A stretch of 64,000 bases of DNA from Nocardia mangyaensis (lineage in GTDB: Bacteria; Actinomycetota; Actinomycetes; Mycobacteriales; Mycobacteriaceae), in NCBI RefSeq assembly GCF_001886715.1, contig NZ_CP018082.1, forward strand, positions 6,014,001 through 6,078,000, in the 5' to 3' direction. Below, piece by piece: positions 49,941 through 59,690 of this stretch. A program made the translations under genes and the position numbers. Position 1 is the stretch's first letter, and each line of letters opens with the position of its first letter. Under the pieces are notes generated by a model, which made no database searches, was not told the origin of the DNA, and saw only the letters and a list, made by a program, of their open reading frames with translations.

Positions 49941-50693
49941 CTACCGCCAGGCCGCGAGGAGGTCGCCCGCTTCGGCGCCCAAGGCCGCCTGCAGGAACGG
50001 GCCGAAGCTGATCCGGGCGACGCCCAGTTCGGCGAAATGGTCCTTGGCGGGGGTGCCGGGCTGGCCGATGGCGTTCACCGGGAGGGGCAGTTCTTCGGTG
50101 AGGCGGCGCATATCGGCGTCGGAGTGTCGGCCGACCGGGTAGAGGACGTCGGCTCCCGCTTCGGCGGCCAGAGTGAGCCGGGCGATCGCGCGGTCGACGC
50201 GGTCGGCGTCGTCACCGTCGGCGCGCAGGAACAGGTCGGTGCGGGCGTTGACGACGACGTGGACGCCGGCCGCGTCGGCGGCTTCGCGCAGGCCACGCAC
50301 GAAATCGGCGTGTTCGGACGCCGCGCGCAGCCGCTTGCCCTCGCTGTGCACGGTGTCCTCGATGTTGAGTCCGACCGCGCCCGCGCCGACCAGGCCGTCG
50401 ATGAGCTGGATGGGTTCGAGGCCGTAGCCGGATTCGATGTCGACCGACACCGGCACGTCGACCGCGCCGGTGACCTTGCCGACCTGACTCAGCAGTTCGG
50501 CGAAGGTCATCCCCTCGCCATCGGGGCGCCCGATCGAGTCGGCGACCGGATGACTACCGAGCGTGAGTCCCGAAAAACCCGCGGCCACCGCGGTATTCGC
50601 CGACCACGCGTCCCAGACCGTGGGTAACACCACCGGATCCCCCGGGCGGTGCAGTTCGAGGAGTGCTTTCGCCTTACCTTCCAAAGAGGTCAT
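49941..50693 (-). CDS. Isocitrate lyase/PEP mutase superfamily protein
   Basis: The 250-residue protein is a TIM barrel of the ICL/PEPM family: LPTVWDAWSA at the start, VSVDIESGYG with the Mg-binding acid, GLNIEDTVHSEGKRL, and VNARTDLFL. The KKCGH-type isocitrate lyase motif is absent, so lyase activity on isocitrate is unlikely. Possible roles include oxaloacetate or methylisocitrate-like C-C cleavage, or a phosphonate reaction. It is a stand-alone gene next to soxR. Confidence 0.85.
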   Translation of the reverse strand: MTSLEGKAKALLELHRPGDPVVLPTVWDAWSANTAVAAGFSGLTLGSHPVADSIGRPDGEGMTFAELLSQVGKVTGAVDVPVSVDIESGYGLEPIQLIDGLVGAGAVGLNIEDTVHSEGKRLRAASEHADFVRGLREAADAAGVHVVVNARTDLFLRADGDDADRVDRAIARLTLAAEAGADVLYPVGRHSDADMRRLTEELPLPVNAIGQPGTPAKDHFAELGVARISFGPFLQAALGAEAGDLLAAWR

Positions 50694-50706
50694 CCCTCGA
50701 TGATGC

Positions 50707-51192
50707 CTAAACGCAGCCCGACTTGGGAGGGCAGTTCAGGTGGACGTCCAATACCCGGGCGCCCGGACCCTCCGCACCGAGGCGGTCGTGCTCGTTGACG
50801 AGCTTGCACGAGCCCAGCGACAGGCATCCGCAGCCGATGCAGCCGGTGAGGTTGTCGCGCAGCCGGGTGAGCTGGATGATGCGGTCGTCGAGGTCCTCGC
50901 GCCAGGTGGTCGACAGGGTTTCCCAGTCGCGACGGGTGGGCGTGCGCCCCTCCGGCAGCCGGTCCAGCGCCGAGCGGATCTCGCTGAGCGGGATCCCCAC
51001 CCGCTGCGAGATCCGGATGAAGGCGACCCGCCGCAGCGTTTCGCGAGCGTATCGCCGTTGATTGCCACTGGTTCGACGACTCGATATGAGACCTTCGCGT
51101 TCGTAGAAGTGCAACGCGGACACTGCAACTCCACTACGATCGGAGAGCTGCCCGGGGGTCAGCTCCTTCGTGTGCCAATCGGCCGTCGTCAT
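50707..51192 (-). CDS. soxR: Redox-sensing MerR-family regulator SoxR
   Basis: The 161-residue protein has the MerR helix-turn-helix ([20 protein letters not shown], residues about 17-36; [15 protein letters not shown]) and the [2Fe-2S] ligand cluster [12 protein letters not shown] (pattern C-x2-C-x-C-x5-C, near residue 123). In actinobacteria SoxR responds to redox-active compounds. ATG 51192 follows GGGAGGAG. A perfect palindrome lies 19-38 bases upstream. The likely target is itself or a nearby gene; the divergent gene is arcA. Confidence 0.95.
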   Translation of the reverse strand: MTTADWHTKELTPGQLSDRSGVAVSALHFYEREGLISSRRTSGNQRRYARETLRRVAFIRISQRVGIPLSEIRSALDRLPEGRTPTRRDWETLSTTWREDLDDRIIQLTRLRDNLTGCIGCGCLSLGSCKLVNEHDRLGAEGPGARVLDVHLNCPPKSGCV

Positions 51193-51210
51193 GTGCGCTC
51201 CTCCCACTTC

Positions 51211-51230
51211 ACCTAAACAATACTTTAGGT
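51211..51230 (-). promoter_or_regulatory. Putative SoxR operator
   Basis: ACCTAAACAATACTTTAGGT has perfect 7-base arms (ACCTAAA/TTTAGGT) and a 6-base spacer. The size and place, just upstream of soxR, fit a MerR-family operator between -35 and -10 elements. Confidence 0.65.
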
Positions 51231-51306
51231 ATTCGTCGCGTGTACGAAAACGGCTGGACTCGGCGTGGCAGGTGCCGAAGGGCGCCGCTCGGATTACGGT
51301 TTGCGC

Positions 51307-52548
51307 ATGGGAACCGCCCCCGACACCCGCCTGGCCGTCACTTCCGAGGTCGGCACGCTGCGCACGGTGCTGCTGCACCGGCCCGGCGACGAACTGCGCC
51401 GTCTCACCCCGAGCAACAACGATCAACTGCTCTTCGACGGCATCCCCTGGGTGGAGCGCGCGCAGGCCGAGCACGATGCCTTCGCCGCCGTGCTGCGTGA
51501 TCGCGGCGTCGAGGTGCTGCTGCTGGCCGACCTGCTCGCCGAGACGCTCGAGGTCAGCGGGGCAGCCAGAATCCAGGGTATCTCCGCCGCCGTCGACGCC
51601 CGCCGGCTCGGCCACGGCCTGGCCGATCAGCTCGCCGCCGAACTGCGCAAAGTGGAGGCGCGCGAACTCGCCGACATCCTGATGGCGGGCATGACCTTCG
51701 ACGAACTGCCCTTCGGCCCCGACACCACCTCGCTGGTGCGGCGCATGCACCACGGGGCCGACTTCGTCATCGATCCACTACCGAACCTGCTGTTCACCCG
51801 CGATTCCTCGTTCTGGGTCGGCCCCAAGGTCGCGATCACCTCGCTCGCCCTGCCCGCCCGCATCCGCGAGACCTCGATCACCGATCTGGTCTACGCGTTC
51901 CACCCGCGTTTCCTCGGCGTGCGCCGGGCCTACGAATCGCACACCGCGCCGATCGAGGGCGGTGACGTGCTGCTGCTCGCGCCGGGCGTCGTCGCGGTGG
52001 GGGTGGGTGAACGCACCTCCCCCGCGGGCGCGGAAGCGCTGGCGCGCAGCCTCTTCGACGACGACCTCGCGCACACCGTGCTGGTGGTGCCGATCGCGCA
52101 GAACCGCGCGACCATGCACCTGGACACGGTGTGCACCATGGTCGACACCGACGCGGTGGTCATGTACCCGGGCGTGCGGGAGTCCTTGCGGGCGTTCACG
52201 ATCCGCCGCGAAGACGGATTCTCGGCGCGCAGCGAGCTGGAGCGGATCAGCATCACCGGCCCCGAACCGTTCCTGCCCGCCGCCGCGACCGCCATGGGCA
52301 TCTCGCGGCTGCGGGTGATCGACACCGGTCGCGACGGGGTCACCGCCGAGCGCGAGCAGTGGGACGACGGCAACAACACCCTCGCCCTCGCCCCGGGCGT
52401 GGTGGTGGCCTACGAGCGCAACGAGATGACCAACTCGCGCCTGGCCGACGCCGGGGTCGAGGTGCTCACCATCCAGGGTTCGGAGCTGGGCTCCGGCCGG
52501 GGCGGTCCCCGCTGCATGTCCTGTCCGCTGGCCCGAGACGAGGTGTGA
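51307..52548 (+). CDS. arcA: Arginine deiminase
   Basis: ArcA hydrolyses arginine to citrulline and ammonia. The 413-residue protein has [52 protein letters not shown] (catalytic His and Asp) and a C-terminal GGPRCMSCP with the nucleophilic Cys403. No arcB, arcC or arcD gene is near, so the pathway is not complete in this place. ATG 51307 is given; TTG 51301 is an alternative. A short GntR gene follows by 4 bases. Confidence 0.95.
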   Translation: MGTAPDTRLAVTSEVGTLRTVLLHRPGDELRRLTPSNNDQLLFDGIPWVERAQAEHDAFAAVLRDRGVEVLLLADLLAETLEVSGAARIQGISAAVDARRLGHGLADQLAAELRKVEARELADILMAGMTFDELPFGPDTTSLVRRMHHGADFVIDPLPNLLFTRDSSFWVGPKVAITSLALPARIRETSITDLVYAFHPRFLGVRRAYESHTAPIEGGDVLLLAPGVVAVGVGERTSPAGAEALARSLFDDDLAHTVLVVPIAQNRATMHLDTVCTMVDTDAVVMYPGVRESLRAFTIRREDGFSARSELERISITGPEPFLPAAATAMGISRLRVIDTGRDGVTAEREQWDDGNNTLALAPGVVVAYERNEMTNSRLADAGVEVLTIQGSELGSGRGGPRCMSCPLARDEV

Positions 52549-52552
52549 GCAC

Positions 52553-52909
52553 GTGTTCCACGTCGAGCTGTCCACCGATTCCCCCCAGCCGCCCTACGAG
52601 CAGCTGCGCATGGCGGTGATCGAACAGGTGCGCGCGGGCAGTCTGCCCGCGGGCACCAAGATCCCCACGGTCCGCGCGCTGGCCGCCGATCTCGGTATCG
52701 CCCCCAACACCGTCGCCCGCGCCTACCGCGAGCTCGAGGCCGACGGCGTCCTCGAAACCCGCGGCCGCCAAGGCTCTTTCATCGCCTCCTCCGGCGACCC
52801 CACCCGCGATATCGCCTCCCGCGCGGCAGTCGACTACGTCGCCACGGTCCGCCGGCTCGGCGTGGCCGACACCGACGCACTCGAATTCGTGCGCCGCGCG
52901 CTGGACTGA
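52553..52909 (+). CDS. Short GntR-family regulator, YtrA type
   Basis: The 118-residue protein is mostly a winged helix-turn-helix (PPYEQLRMAVIEQVRAGSLP and GIAPNTVARAYRELEADGVLETRGRQGSF) with only about 40 residues after it. This matches the YtrA subfamily, which often controls transporter operons. It starts at GTG 52553, 4 bases after arcA. It ends 4 bases from the convergent pmt. Confidence 0.88.
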   Translation: MFHVELSTDSPQPPYEQLRMAVIEQVRAGSLPAGTKIPTVRALAADLGIAPNTVARAYRELEADGVLETRGRQGSFIASSGDPTRDIASRAAVDYVATVRRLGVADTDALEFVRRALD

Positions 52910-52913
52910 GTCC

Positions 52914-54563
52914 TCACCGCCAGCTGGGTAACCAGAGATGGTCCTGCCAGCTGGCGGGGCTGATCGGTTGGGCGGTGAGGACCGGCCACAGCCAGACGAA
53001 GTTCGCGATCACCAGGCCGAGGTAGATGCTCGCGATCAGCAGACCGAGGGCGTAGCGCTCGTTCACCGGAGCGGGCAGATAGGTGCCCGTGGGACTGCGC
53101 GGGATGCCCGCGGGTCTGGCCGAGCCGAGGATGTCGCCGAGCACCAGCGCCACCGCCATCACCAGGAACGGGGCGAGCACCACCGCGTAGAAGTAGTACA
53201 TCTGCCGGTCCAAGGTGAGGAACCAGGGCAGCAGACCGGCGCCGTAACCGACCAGCACCGTCGCGTAGCGCCAGTCGCGGCGCACCACCGACCGCCAGAC
53301 CGCCCAGCCGAGCACCGGCAGCGCCAGCCACCACAGCGCCGGAGTGCCCACCGCCATCACGGCTTTCACACACTGCGTCTCGCCACAGCCGGTGACCGTG
53401 CCGTCGGCGTAGTAGTAGAGCATCGGGCGCAAACCCATCGGCCAGGTCCACGGCTTGGATTCCCACGGGTGGTGGTTGCCCGCCGAATTGGTGAGGCTGG
53501 AATGAAATGCCAGGGTCTCGCCGTGGTAGAACCAGAGCGAGCGCAGCGCGTCGGGCAGGAACGAGAAGGCGCCTCCGCTGCCGATCTGATTACCCACCGC
53601 GTACCGGAAGGCCCCGTCCTCGCTGGCGAACCACGCCCAGTACGAGGACAGATACACCATCAGCGGGATGAGCGTGAGCGCGTACAACGCGGGCCCCACA
53701 TCGCGCACCAACGTGCCCACCCACGGTCTGCGCACCCCGTACGCGCGCCGGGCGCTCACATCGAAGGCCACGCTGAGCAAGCCGAAGAACATGATGTAGT
53801 AGATGCCCGACCACTTGGTGCCGCACGCCAGCCCGAGCAGCACGCCCGCGCCGAAACGCCACCAGCGCACCCCGAGTCGCGGTCCCCAGTCGGTCAACCC
53901 GATCCGCCCGGTCAGATCGGCGCGGGCCATCCGTTCTCGGACCTCGTCGCGGTCCACGATCAGACAGCCGAAGGCGGCGGTGACCAGCAGCGCCATGAAG
54001 ATGTCGAGCATGCCGATGCGGGAGGAGACGAAGGTCAGTCCGTCGACGATGAGCAAGATGCCCGCGAACGCGCCGATCAGCGTCGAGCGCGACATCCGCC
54101 GCACGATTCGGATCACCAGCAGCACGAGCAACGTGCCCGCCAGCGCCGCGGTACCGCGCCAGCCCCAGGCGTTGTAGCCGAACAGGGCTTCGCTGATCGC
54201 GATGAACTGCTTGCCGACCGGCGGATGGACCACCAGGCCGTAGGCGGGGTTGTCCTCGACGCCGCCGCCGGTGACCATCTGCCAGGCCTGCGGCGCGTAG
54301 TGCTTCTCGTCGAAGACGGGGGTACGCGCGTCGGTCGGGTAATTCAGGTTGACGAATCGGGTGAGCGCAGCGATCACGGTGAGCACCGCGGTGACCGCCC
54401 AGCCGCGCGCGGTGTCGAGCGGGCCGAAATCCGGCGCCGGACGCAACGGCGCCGGGCTGACCAACGCCGACGCGGGGCGCGACGGGGGCACCACACGCGT
54501 TTCGGTCACCGGGATCACGCCTGCGATCGTAGGCGGTGGCGCCGACGAAGTCCGAGCCGACAC
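52914..54563 (-). CDS. pmt: Dolichyl-phosphate-mannose--protein mannosyltransferase (Pmt)
   Basis: Pmt transfers mannose from polyprenyl phosphate to Ser/Thr of secreted proteins. The 549-residue membrane protein has about 10-12 hydrophobic segments, the first-loop acidic motif FDEKHYAPQAWQM with VHPPVGKQFI (GT39 catalytic region), and WESKPWTWPMGLRPMLYY later. The N-terminal 50 residues are variable and Pro-rich. GTG 54563 and GTG 54518 are both possible starts. It matches Rv1002c of M. tuberculosis and neighbours rsmI, as there. Confidence 0.93.
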   Translation of the reverse strand: MSARTSSAPPPTIAGVIPVTETRVVPPSRPASALVSPAPLRPAPDFGPLDTARGWAVTAVLTVIAALTRFVNLNYPTDARTPVFDEKHYAPQAWQMVTGGGVEDNPAYGLVVHPPVGKQFIAISEALFGYNAWGWRGTAALAGTLLVLLVIRIVRRMSRSTLIGAFAGILLIVDGLTFVSSRIGMLDIFMALLVTAAFGCLIVDRDEVRERMARADLTGRIGLTDWGPRLGVRWWRFGAGVLLGLACGTKWSGIYYIMFFGLLSVAFDVSARRAYGVRRPWVGTLVRDVGPALYALTLIPLMVYLSSYWAWFASEDGAFRYAVGNQIGSGGAFSFLPDALRSLWFYHGETLAFHSSLTNSAGNHHPWESKPWTWPMGLRPMLYYYADGTVTGCGETQCVKAVMAVGTPALWWLALPVLGWAVWRSVVRRDWRYATVLVGYGAGLLPWFLTLDRQMYYFYAVVLAPFLVMAVALVLGDILGSARPAGIPRSPTGTYLPAPVNERYALGLLIASIYLGLVIANFVWLWPVLTAQPISPASWQDHLWLPSWR

Positions 54564-54719
54564 CGTCCCCCTCGGTTCCCATCACATGCCCCGGACCGGG
54601 GCACTGTGCCCACCTGACAGAATGGTCGGGCACCCGGTACCGGGCAGCCGACAGCGAATCCGCACGTACCCGCCGCACGCGATCGGGACGGCCATGACAA
54701 CCGGAGAGGCGGGAACACC

Positions 54720-55547
54720 GTGTTGGTCTTGGCGGCCACTCCCATGGGAGAGATCGGCGATGCGTCCCAGCGCCTGCGTGACGCGCTCGGCTCGGCCGAT
54801 GTCGTCGCCGCGGAGGACACCCGTCGCACGAGGTCACTGGCCAAGGCGCTCGGGGTGGAGATCACCGGCCGGGTGGTCAGTTTCTACGACCACGTCGAGA
54901 CCGCCCGCATCCCCGCCTTGCTCGACGACATCGCGGCCGGGCGCACGGTGCTGCTGGTGACCGACGCGGGCATGCCCTCGGTGAGCGACCCCGGCTATCG
55001 CCTGGTCGCCGCCGCCGTCGAGCGCGATCTCCCGGTCACCTGTCTGCCCGGCCCGTCCGCGGTCACCACCGCGCTCGCCCTGTCCGGACTGCCGGTGGAA
55101 CGGTTCTGCTTCGACGGCTTCGCCCCCCGCAAGGGCGGTCAGCGCCGGGAGTGGTTGCGCACCTTGGCCTCCGAACAGCGCGCGTGCGTCTTCTTCGAAG
55201 CACCGCACCGCCTGGCCGACTGCCTGGCCGACGCCGTCACCGTCCTCGGCCCCGACCGCCGCGCCGCGGTCTGCCGCGAACTCACCAAGACCTACGAGGA
55301 AGTCGTCCGCGGCACCCTCGCCGAACTCGCCGCCTGGTCCGTCGAGGGCGCTCGCGGCGAGATCACGGTGGTTCTCGAAGGAGCACAACCGGTTTCGGCC
55401 GAGCCCGCCCAGCTGGTCGACGAAGTCGAGACACTCGTCGCGAGCGGAATGCGCCTCAAGGACGCCTGCGCGGAGGTCTCCGCGGGCCGAGGCGCCTCAC
55501 GCCGCGAGCTCTACGACGCCGTCCTGGCCGCCCGCAGCAGCGAATAG
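54720..55547 (+). CDS. rsmI: 16S rRNA 2'-O-ribose C1402 methyltransferase RsmI
   Basis: RsmI methylates C1402 in the ribosome decoding centre. The 275-residue protein starts at GTG 54720 with the expected LVLAATPMGEIGDASQRL and has VAAEDTRRT, VTDAGMPSVSDPGYRLV, CLPGPSAVTTALALSGLP and FFEAPHRL, all family segments, plus a C-terminal winged region. It is divergent from pmt by 156 bases, which hold both promoters. Confidence 0.96.
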   Translation: MLVLAATPMGEIGDASQRLRDALGSADVVAAEDTRRTRSLAKALGVEITGRVVSFYDHVETARIPALLDDIAAGRTVLLVTDAGMPSVSDPGYRLVAAAVERDLPVTCLPGPSAVTTALALSGLPVERFCFDGFAPRKGGQRREWLRTLASEQRACVFFEAPHRLADCLADAVTVLGPDRRAAVCRELTKTYEEVVRGTLAELAAWSVEGARGEITVVLEGAQPVSAEPAQLVDEVETLVASGMRLKDACAEVSAGRGASRRELYDAVLAARSSE

Positions 55548-55570
55548 TTCGCGTATCGAAGCCAGGCCAT

Positions 55571-55592
55571 CCCGCCGGACCGGCCCGGCGGG
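55571..55592. terminator. Hairpin between rsmI and the glycosyltransferase gene
   Basis: CCCGCCGG (55571-55578) pairs with CCGGCGGG (55585-55592) around a 6-base loop. It lies between two convergent genes. Confidence 0.6.
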
Positions 55593-55596
55593 GGAA

Positions 55597-56724
55597 TCAG
55601 CGGCCGAGGACGGCGAGCATTCCGGCGACCGCGCGCGGCCAGGTGAACTGTTCGGCCCGTGTTCGGGCGGCCTGGCGGCGGCCGGTGGTCGGCATCGCCA
55701 GCACATCGGTGACCGCCTGGGCGAAGGCGCGGGGGCGGTCGGCGGCGATGGCGCCGCATTCGGCGGTGACGATGTCGGCCAGCGCCGAGGACCGGCTGGC
55801 GACGACAGGAGTGCCCGCGGCGAGCGCCTCCAGGGCGGCCAGTCCGAAGGTCTCGTGTGGACCAGGCGCCAGCGAGACATCAGCGGTGGCAAGGAGTTTC
55901 GCGACCTCGGCCCGGTCGGAGATGAAGCCGGTGAAGTGGACCGCCGGCTCGCCGCCGGGCAGCGTCGGCAGGATGCGGGCGCGGCGTTCGAGTGAGTCCC
56001 GACGCGGCCCGTCACCGGCGACGACCAGCCGCGCGGGCACCCCGGCCCGATGCAACGCCCCGACCGCCTCGATACTCCGGTCGACCCGTTTCTCCACCGA
56101 CAGCCTGCCGCAATGCACCAGCAGCGGATGCCCGGCGACCCCCAGATCGGCCCGCAGCCTGCGATCACGGCGACGCGGACTGAAAAGATCGAGGTCGACG
56201 CCCAGCGGCACCAGCTCCACATTCGGCGCGCCGATCCGCTGGAACTCCTCGCGCGCGAATTCGGTGGTGCACACGACCATGTCGTAGTCGGCGGCGGTGC
56301 GCCGATTGGCGACGTCGGCGCCGCGACGGGCGATCGGCCCCGGCAGGAACTGGCCGAGCAGGCGGTCGAGCCGTTCGTGCGAGATCATCACGCTCGCCAC
56401 CCCACGCCGACCGGCCCACCGGCCGAACCCGCGCAGGGTCAGCCGGTCCGACACCTCGAGCACATCGGGCCCGAGCCCGGCCAGCACATCGGCCACTCGT
56501 CGCGGGTCGGCTGCCCGATACCCACCGGTCCAGGGAATCGCCAAGGCGGGCAGCGTGATTCGCAACGCACCAGTCGGCAGTATCTCCTCGGCCCTGCGCG
56601 CGCCCGGCACGATGAGCACCACTTCGTGCCCGGCCGCGACGTACCCCTCTCCGAGGTGGTGCAGAGCCGTGCGCAACCCACCCGATCGGGGGCCGTAGAA
56701 GTTGGCGAGCTGCACGATGCGCAC
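55597..56724 (-). CDS. GT4-family glycosyltransferase, probable mannosyltransferase
   Basis: The 375-residue protein has the GT-B fold. The N-terminal domain begins RIVQLANFYGPRSGGLRTAL. The C-terminal domain holds VHCGRLSVEKRVDRSI and the nucleotide-sugar motif GPHETFGLAALEALAAGTPVV (E-x7-E, near residues 297-305). It resembles PimB/MgtA-like enzymes, so a GDP-mannose donor is likely, but the acceptor is unknown. GTG 56724 is the start. Confidence 0.88.
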   Translation of the reverse strand: MRIVQLANFYGPRSGGLRTALHHLGEGYVAAGHEVVLIVPGARRAEEILPTGALRITLPALAIPWTGGYRAADPRRVADVLAGLGPDVLEVSDRLTLRGFGRWAGRRGVASVMISHERLDRLLGQFLPGPIARRGADVANRRTAADYDMVVCTTEFAREEFQRIGAPNVELVPLGVDLDLFSPRRRDRRLRADLGVAGHPLLVHCGRLSVEKRVDRSIEAVGALHRAGVPARLVVAGDGPRRDSLERRARILPTLPGGEPAVHFTGFISDRAEVAKLLATADVSLAPGPHETFGLAALEALAAGTPVVASRSSALADIVTAECGAIAADRPRAFAQAVTDVLAMPTTGRRQAARTRAEQFTWPRAVAGMLAVLGR

Positions 56725-56802
56725 CCGCCGATCGTCGCCCCGCGCGGGTTACCTGTGGAACCGGCCCGTGGAACAGCGTGTGAACAGCCGCGAAAGAGGC
56801 GA

Positions 56803-57801
56803 CTAACCGGTCGACGCCGGGTCTTCGGACCAGACGCGCAGCAGCCCGTGGCGCGAGTCCGTGGTGCTGATCGCGACCAGTTCGGCCTGCGCGGTGACCC
56901 ACCCGCCCGCGGTGAAGCGGACCCGCAGGGTCAGCCGTCGCGATGTCCCCGGCTGCCGCGCGAGATCGCTACACGCGGCGCGCAACGCGGCCAGATCCCG
57001 CGGATCGATCGTCGGCCGTTCCACCGCCCATCGGTCCAGCGGGGGCAGCGGCTCGGCGGCCCATTCGTAGATCAGCGCGCTGGTCAGCGCGATGATCCCC
57101 ACGCCGACGCCACTGTTCTGCGACACCGCGCGCAGCATGGTCACGTCGGGATCGGCGACCGGAGCCGCGGGCCCGTGCTCGGGAATCGCGTGCATGAGCG
57201 CGCTGATCCTGCGCTGCTTCGGAAGCGCCCTGGTGATCATCTGGAACCGGCGGACACGCTCGTCGTCGCCGAGCATGTCGACCTCGCCCTGCCAGCACCC
57301 GCCCGCTCCGACCTGAGCGACCATCGCGAAGTAGTCGAGCCTGCCGTCGAAGCGGACCATCCGCCCGAACGCGTCCGGCGGCGTTCGCACCACGCGTACC
57401 TGCTCGGGTTCGCGGGCGAAGACGAGTTCCTCGAGCCCGGGACCATGATGGGCCAGTTCGGTATCGGCTTCCCAGTCCCACGCGGCCACCCGCCGCTTCG
57501 GCGGCACCGGCGCGTCCAGCGGTCCCACCCACAGCTGGATACCGTGCACATCACCGAACGCGCAGAACACCGGTTCGGCCACCACCAGCAGATCGCCCTC
57601 ACTCACCCGCACCGGCGCGCCCTCGATCCCACAGCGCCGCACGGCCTCGAGGACCACCCGCGCCCGCGACTGGCCGACCTGCCTGCGCAGCCGCGCGGTG
57701 CCCGCCCACGGCCGGGCTTGCGCGTCCACCGCGACAAGGGTGGGCGCGAGATCCTCGTCGAGGGTCTCCACCAGCCACCAGCCACCGACTGGAGTCGTCA
57801 C
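56803..57801 (-). CDS. GAF/DUF5593-like protein of unknown function
   Basis: The 332-residue protein has no membrane segment. Residues about 20-160 form a mixed alpha/beta region, and about 250-320 a second with RLTLRVRFTAGGWVTAQAELVAI, which resembles a PAS/PAC strand pair. I recall similar proteins in Nocardia and mycobacteria being labelled DUF5593, but cannot be sure. It ends the operon and is 4 bases downstream of the GGDEF-EAL gene, so a link to c-di-GMP signalling is likely. GTG 57801 is the start. Confidence 0.7.
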   Translation of the reverse strand: MTTPVGGWWLVETLDEDLAPTLVAVDAQARPWAGTARLRRQVGQSRARVVLEAVRRCGIEGAPVRVSEGDLLVVAEPVFCAFGDVHGIQLWVGPLDAPVPPKRRVAAWDWEADTELAHHGPGLEELVFAREPEQVRVVRTPPDAFGRMVRFDGRLDYFAMVAQVGAGGCWQGEVDMLGDDERVRRFQMITRALPKQRRISALMHAIPEHGPAAPVADPDVTMLRAVSQNSGVGVGIIALTSALIYEWAAEPLPPLDRWAVERPTIDPRDLAALRAACSDLARQPGTSRRLTLRVRFTAGGWVTAQAELVAISTTDSRHGLLRVWSEDPASTG

Positions 57802-57805
57802 CCGC

Positions 57806-59674
57806 TCAGCTCGGCGCCACGCCGCGTCCCGCGCGGGGCAGATCGAGATCGAGGGGGATGCGGCCTTCGCGCAGCTGCGCCTCGACTTCCTCGGCGGGCA
57901 TCGGCCGCGCGATGAGGAAGCCCTGCGCGCGGTAGCAGCCGAGGCCGACCAGCGTGCGGGCCGCCATCGGTGTCTCGACGCCCTCGCCGACCACGCCGAG
58001 GCCGAACGAACCGGCCAGCCCGATGATCGACTTCACGATGGCCAGGTCGTCGTTGCTGTCGCCGAGCCGCTGCACGAAGCCGCGGTCGATCTTCACCGCG
58101 TCTACCGGCAGCGCCTTGAGGTGCGACAGCGAGGAGTAGCCGGTGCCGAAGTCGTCGATGGCGATCTGTACACCCATCCGCTTGAGCCCGCGCAGGGTGA
58201 GCCGGGTCCGCACGAGATCCTGCACCACCACGTGCTCGGTGATCTCGAGGCAGACCGAACTGCCGTCGATGCCGAACAGGCGCAGGATGTCCTCGATGCG
58301 CTCGACGAAATCGGCGCTGACCAGCTGCACTGGCGAGACATTGATCCGGATCACCACATTGGCGGCCAGCCCGCGCCTGCGCCAGTCGGCGAACTGCGAG
58401 CAGGCCGATCGGATCACCCAGCGGCCGAGCTCACCGGCCAGATTGGTGGCCTCGGCGACCGAGACGAAAGCACCCGGCGGCAGCAGGCCCCTGGTCGGAT
58501 GCTGCCAGCGCACCAGCGCTTCCAACGCCACGATCCGCCCGGTGCGCAGGTCCACCTCGGGCTGGTAGTGCAGCACCATCGAGCCGTCCGAGACCGCGCT
58601 GCGCAAATTGACCTCGACGTCATCCTGGAGTTCGAACTGCAACCGCATGGCGTCGGTGAACACCGCGACCCCGTTGCCGCCGCCGGACTTCGCCGAGAGC
58701 AGTGCGTGGTCGGCGCGGCGCAGCACGTCCGAGACGGTGGTCTCGCCGGGTACGCCGAGCGCGACGCCAACGCTCACCCCGCGACTCACCGACTCCTGCC
58801 CCACCGAGACCCGCCGCCCCACCAGCTCCTGGATCCGGTTGGCCTCCAGTTCGGCGGCCACCGGGTCGATGGTCTTGGCGAGCACGATGACGAACTCGTC
58901 GCCACCGAGCCGGGCGATCATGTCATCGGGTTCGAAGTTCTCGCGTAGCCTGGCCGAAAGGGCGCGGATGAAGTTGTCGCCCGCGTTGTGCCCGAGGAAG
59001 TCGTTGAGGGCCTTGAGCCGGTCGAGGTCGAGGAAGAAGGTGGCGACCGGACCGGGATTGCCCGGAGCCAGGCGCTGCTCCATGTATTCCAGTAAGGCCC
59101 GCCGGTTGGCCAGGCCGGTGAGATCGTCGTGCGAGGCGATGTAGCGCAGCCGGTCCTCGGCCTCGACCCTGGCCTGTAACTGGGCGAACAGGGCCGCGAT
59201 GGCCTTGAGGACGTTCAGTTCTCGGGTGGTCCAGGCGCGGTCGCCGCGCCGGACGAAGCCGAGCACACCGGTGGCTTTACCACGGGAGACCAGCGGCACG
59301 AACGCGGTGACCACCGAGGCAACGCCGGTAGCCCGGCGGATGGTCTCCTGATAGTCGGGGTACTCGTCACCGCGACTCACCACGATCGGCTCGATGGCAT
59401 GTTCGCTGGCCCGAAACAGCGAATCGGCCCGATCGAACTCGATCACGCGCAGCGGGTCGGGTTCGGGTGGCTCGGGCCGTCGCGGCCACTCCGCGACAAG
59501 GACGGTCCGGCGATGCTCGTGGTCGGTGTGGCGCAGGTAGGCGAAATCGACATCGAAGTAGGCCACCAGATCCGCGAGCACCTGCTCACTGGCCGGGACC
59601 ATCGTCGTGGCGTCGACACCCATCAACTCCGAGGCGACCTGCGTCACCAACGAGTCGAGGTTTCGCCGAGGCAC
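57806..59674 (-). CDS. GAF-GGDEF-EAL cyclic di-GMP enzyme, Rv1354c-like
   Basis: The 622-residue protein has a GAF domain (about residues 20-175), a GGDEF domain with intact RLGGDEF (GGDEF at 257-261) and an EAL domain with intact EALVRW (EAL at 385-387) and DDFGTGYSSLSHL. Both motifs keep their catalytic residues, so both synthesis and breakdown of c-di-GMP are possible. The length is close to that of Rv1354c. GTG 59674 is chosen because GGAG lies just upstream and the longer frame to 59731 overlaps the preceding gene. Confidence 0.93.
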   Translation of the reverse strand: MPRRNLDSLVTQVASELMGVDATTMVPASEQVLADLVAYFDVDFAYLRHTDHEHRRTVLVAEWPRRPEPPEPDPLRVIEFDRADSLFRASEHAIEPIVVSRGDEYPDYQETIRRATGVASVVTAFVPLVSRGKATGVLGFVRRGDRAWTTRELNVLKAIAALFAQLQARVEAEDRLRYIASHDDLTGLANRRALLEYMEQRLAPGNPGPVATFFLDLDRLKALNDFLGHNAGDNFIRALSARLRENFEPDDMIARLGGDEFVIVLAKTIDPVAAELEANRIQELVGRRVSVGQESVSRGVSVGVALGVPGETTVSDVLRRADHALLSAKSGGGNGVAVFTDAMRLQFELQDDVEVNLRSAVSDGSMVLHYQPEVDLRTGRIVALEALVRWQHPTRGLLPPGAFVSVAEATNLAGELGRWVIRSACSQFADWRRRGLAANVVIRINVSPVQLVSADFVERIEDILRLFGIDGSSVCLEITEHVVVQDLVRTRLTLRGLKRMGVQIAIDDFGTGYSSLSHLKALPVDAVKIDRGFVQRLGDSNDDLAIVKSIIGLAGSFGLGVVGEGVETPMAARTLVGLGCYRAQGFLIARPMPAEEVEAQLREGRIPLDLDLPRAGRGVAPS

Positions 59675-59690
59675 CGCTTCTCCGATCGTG

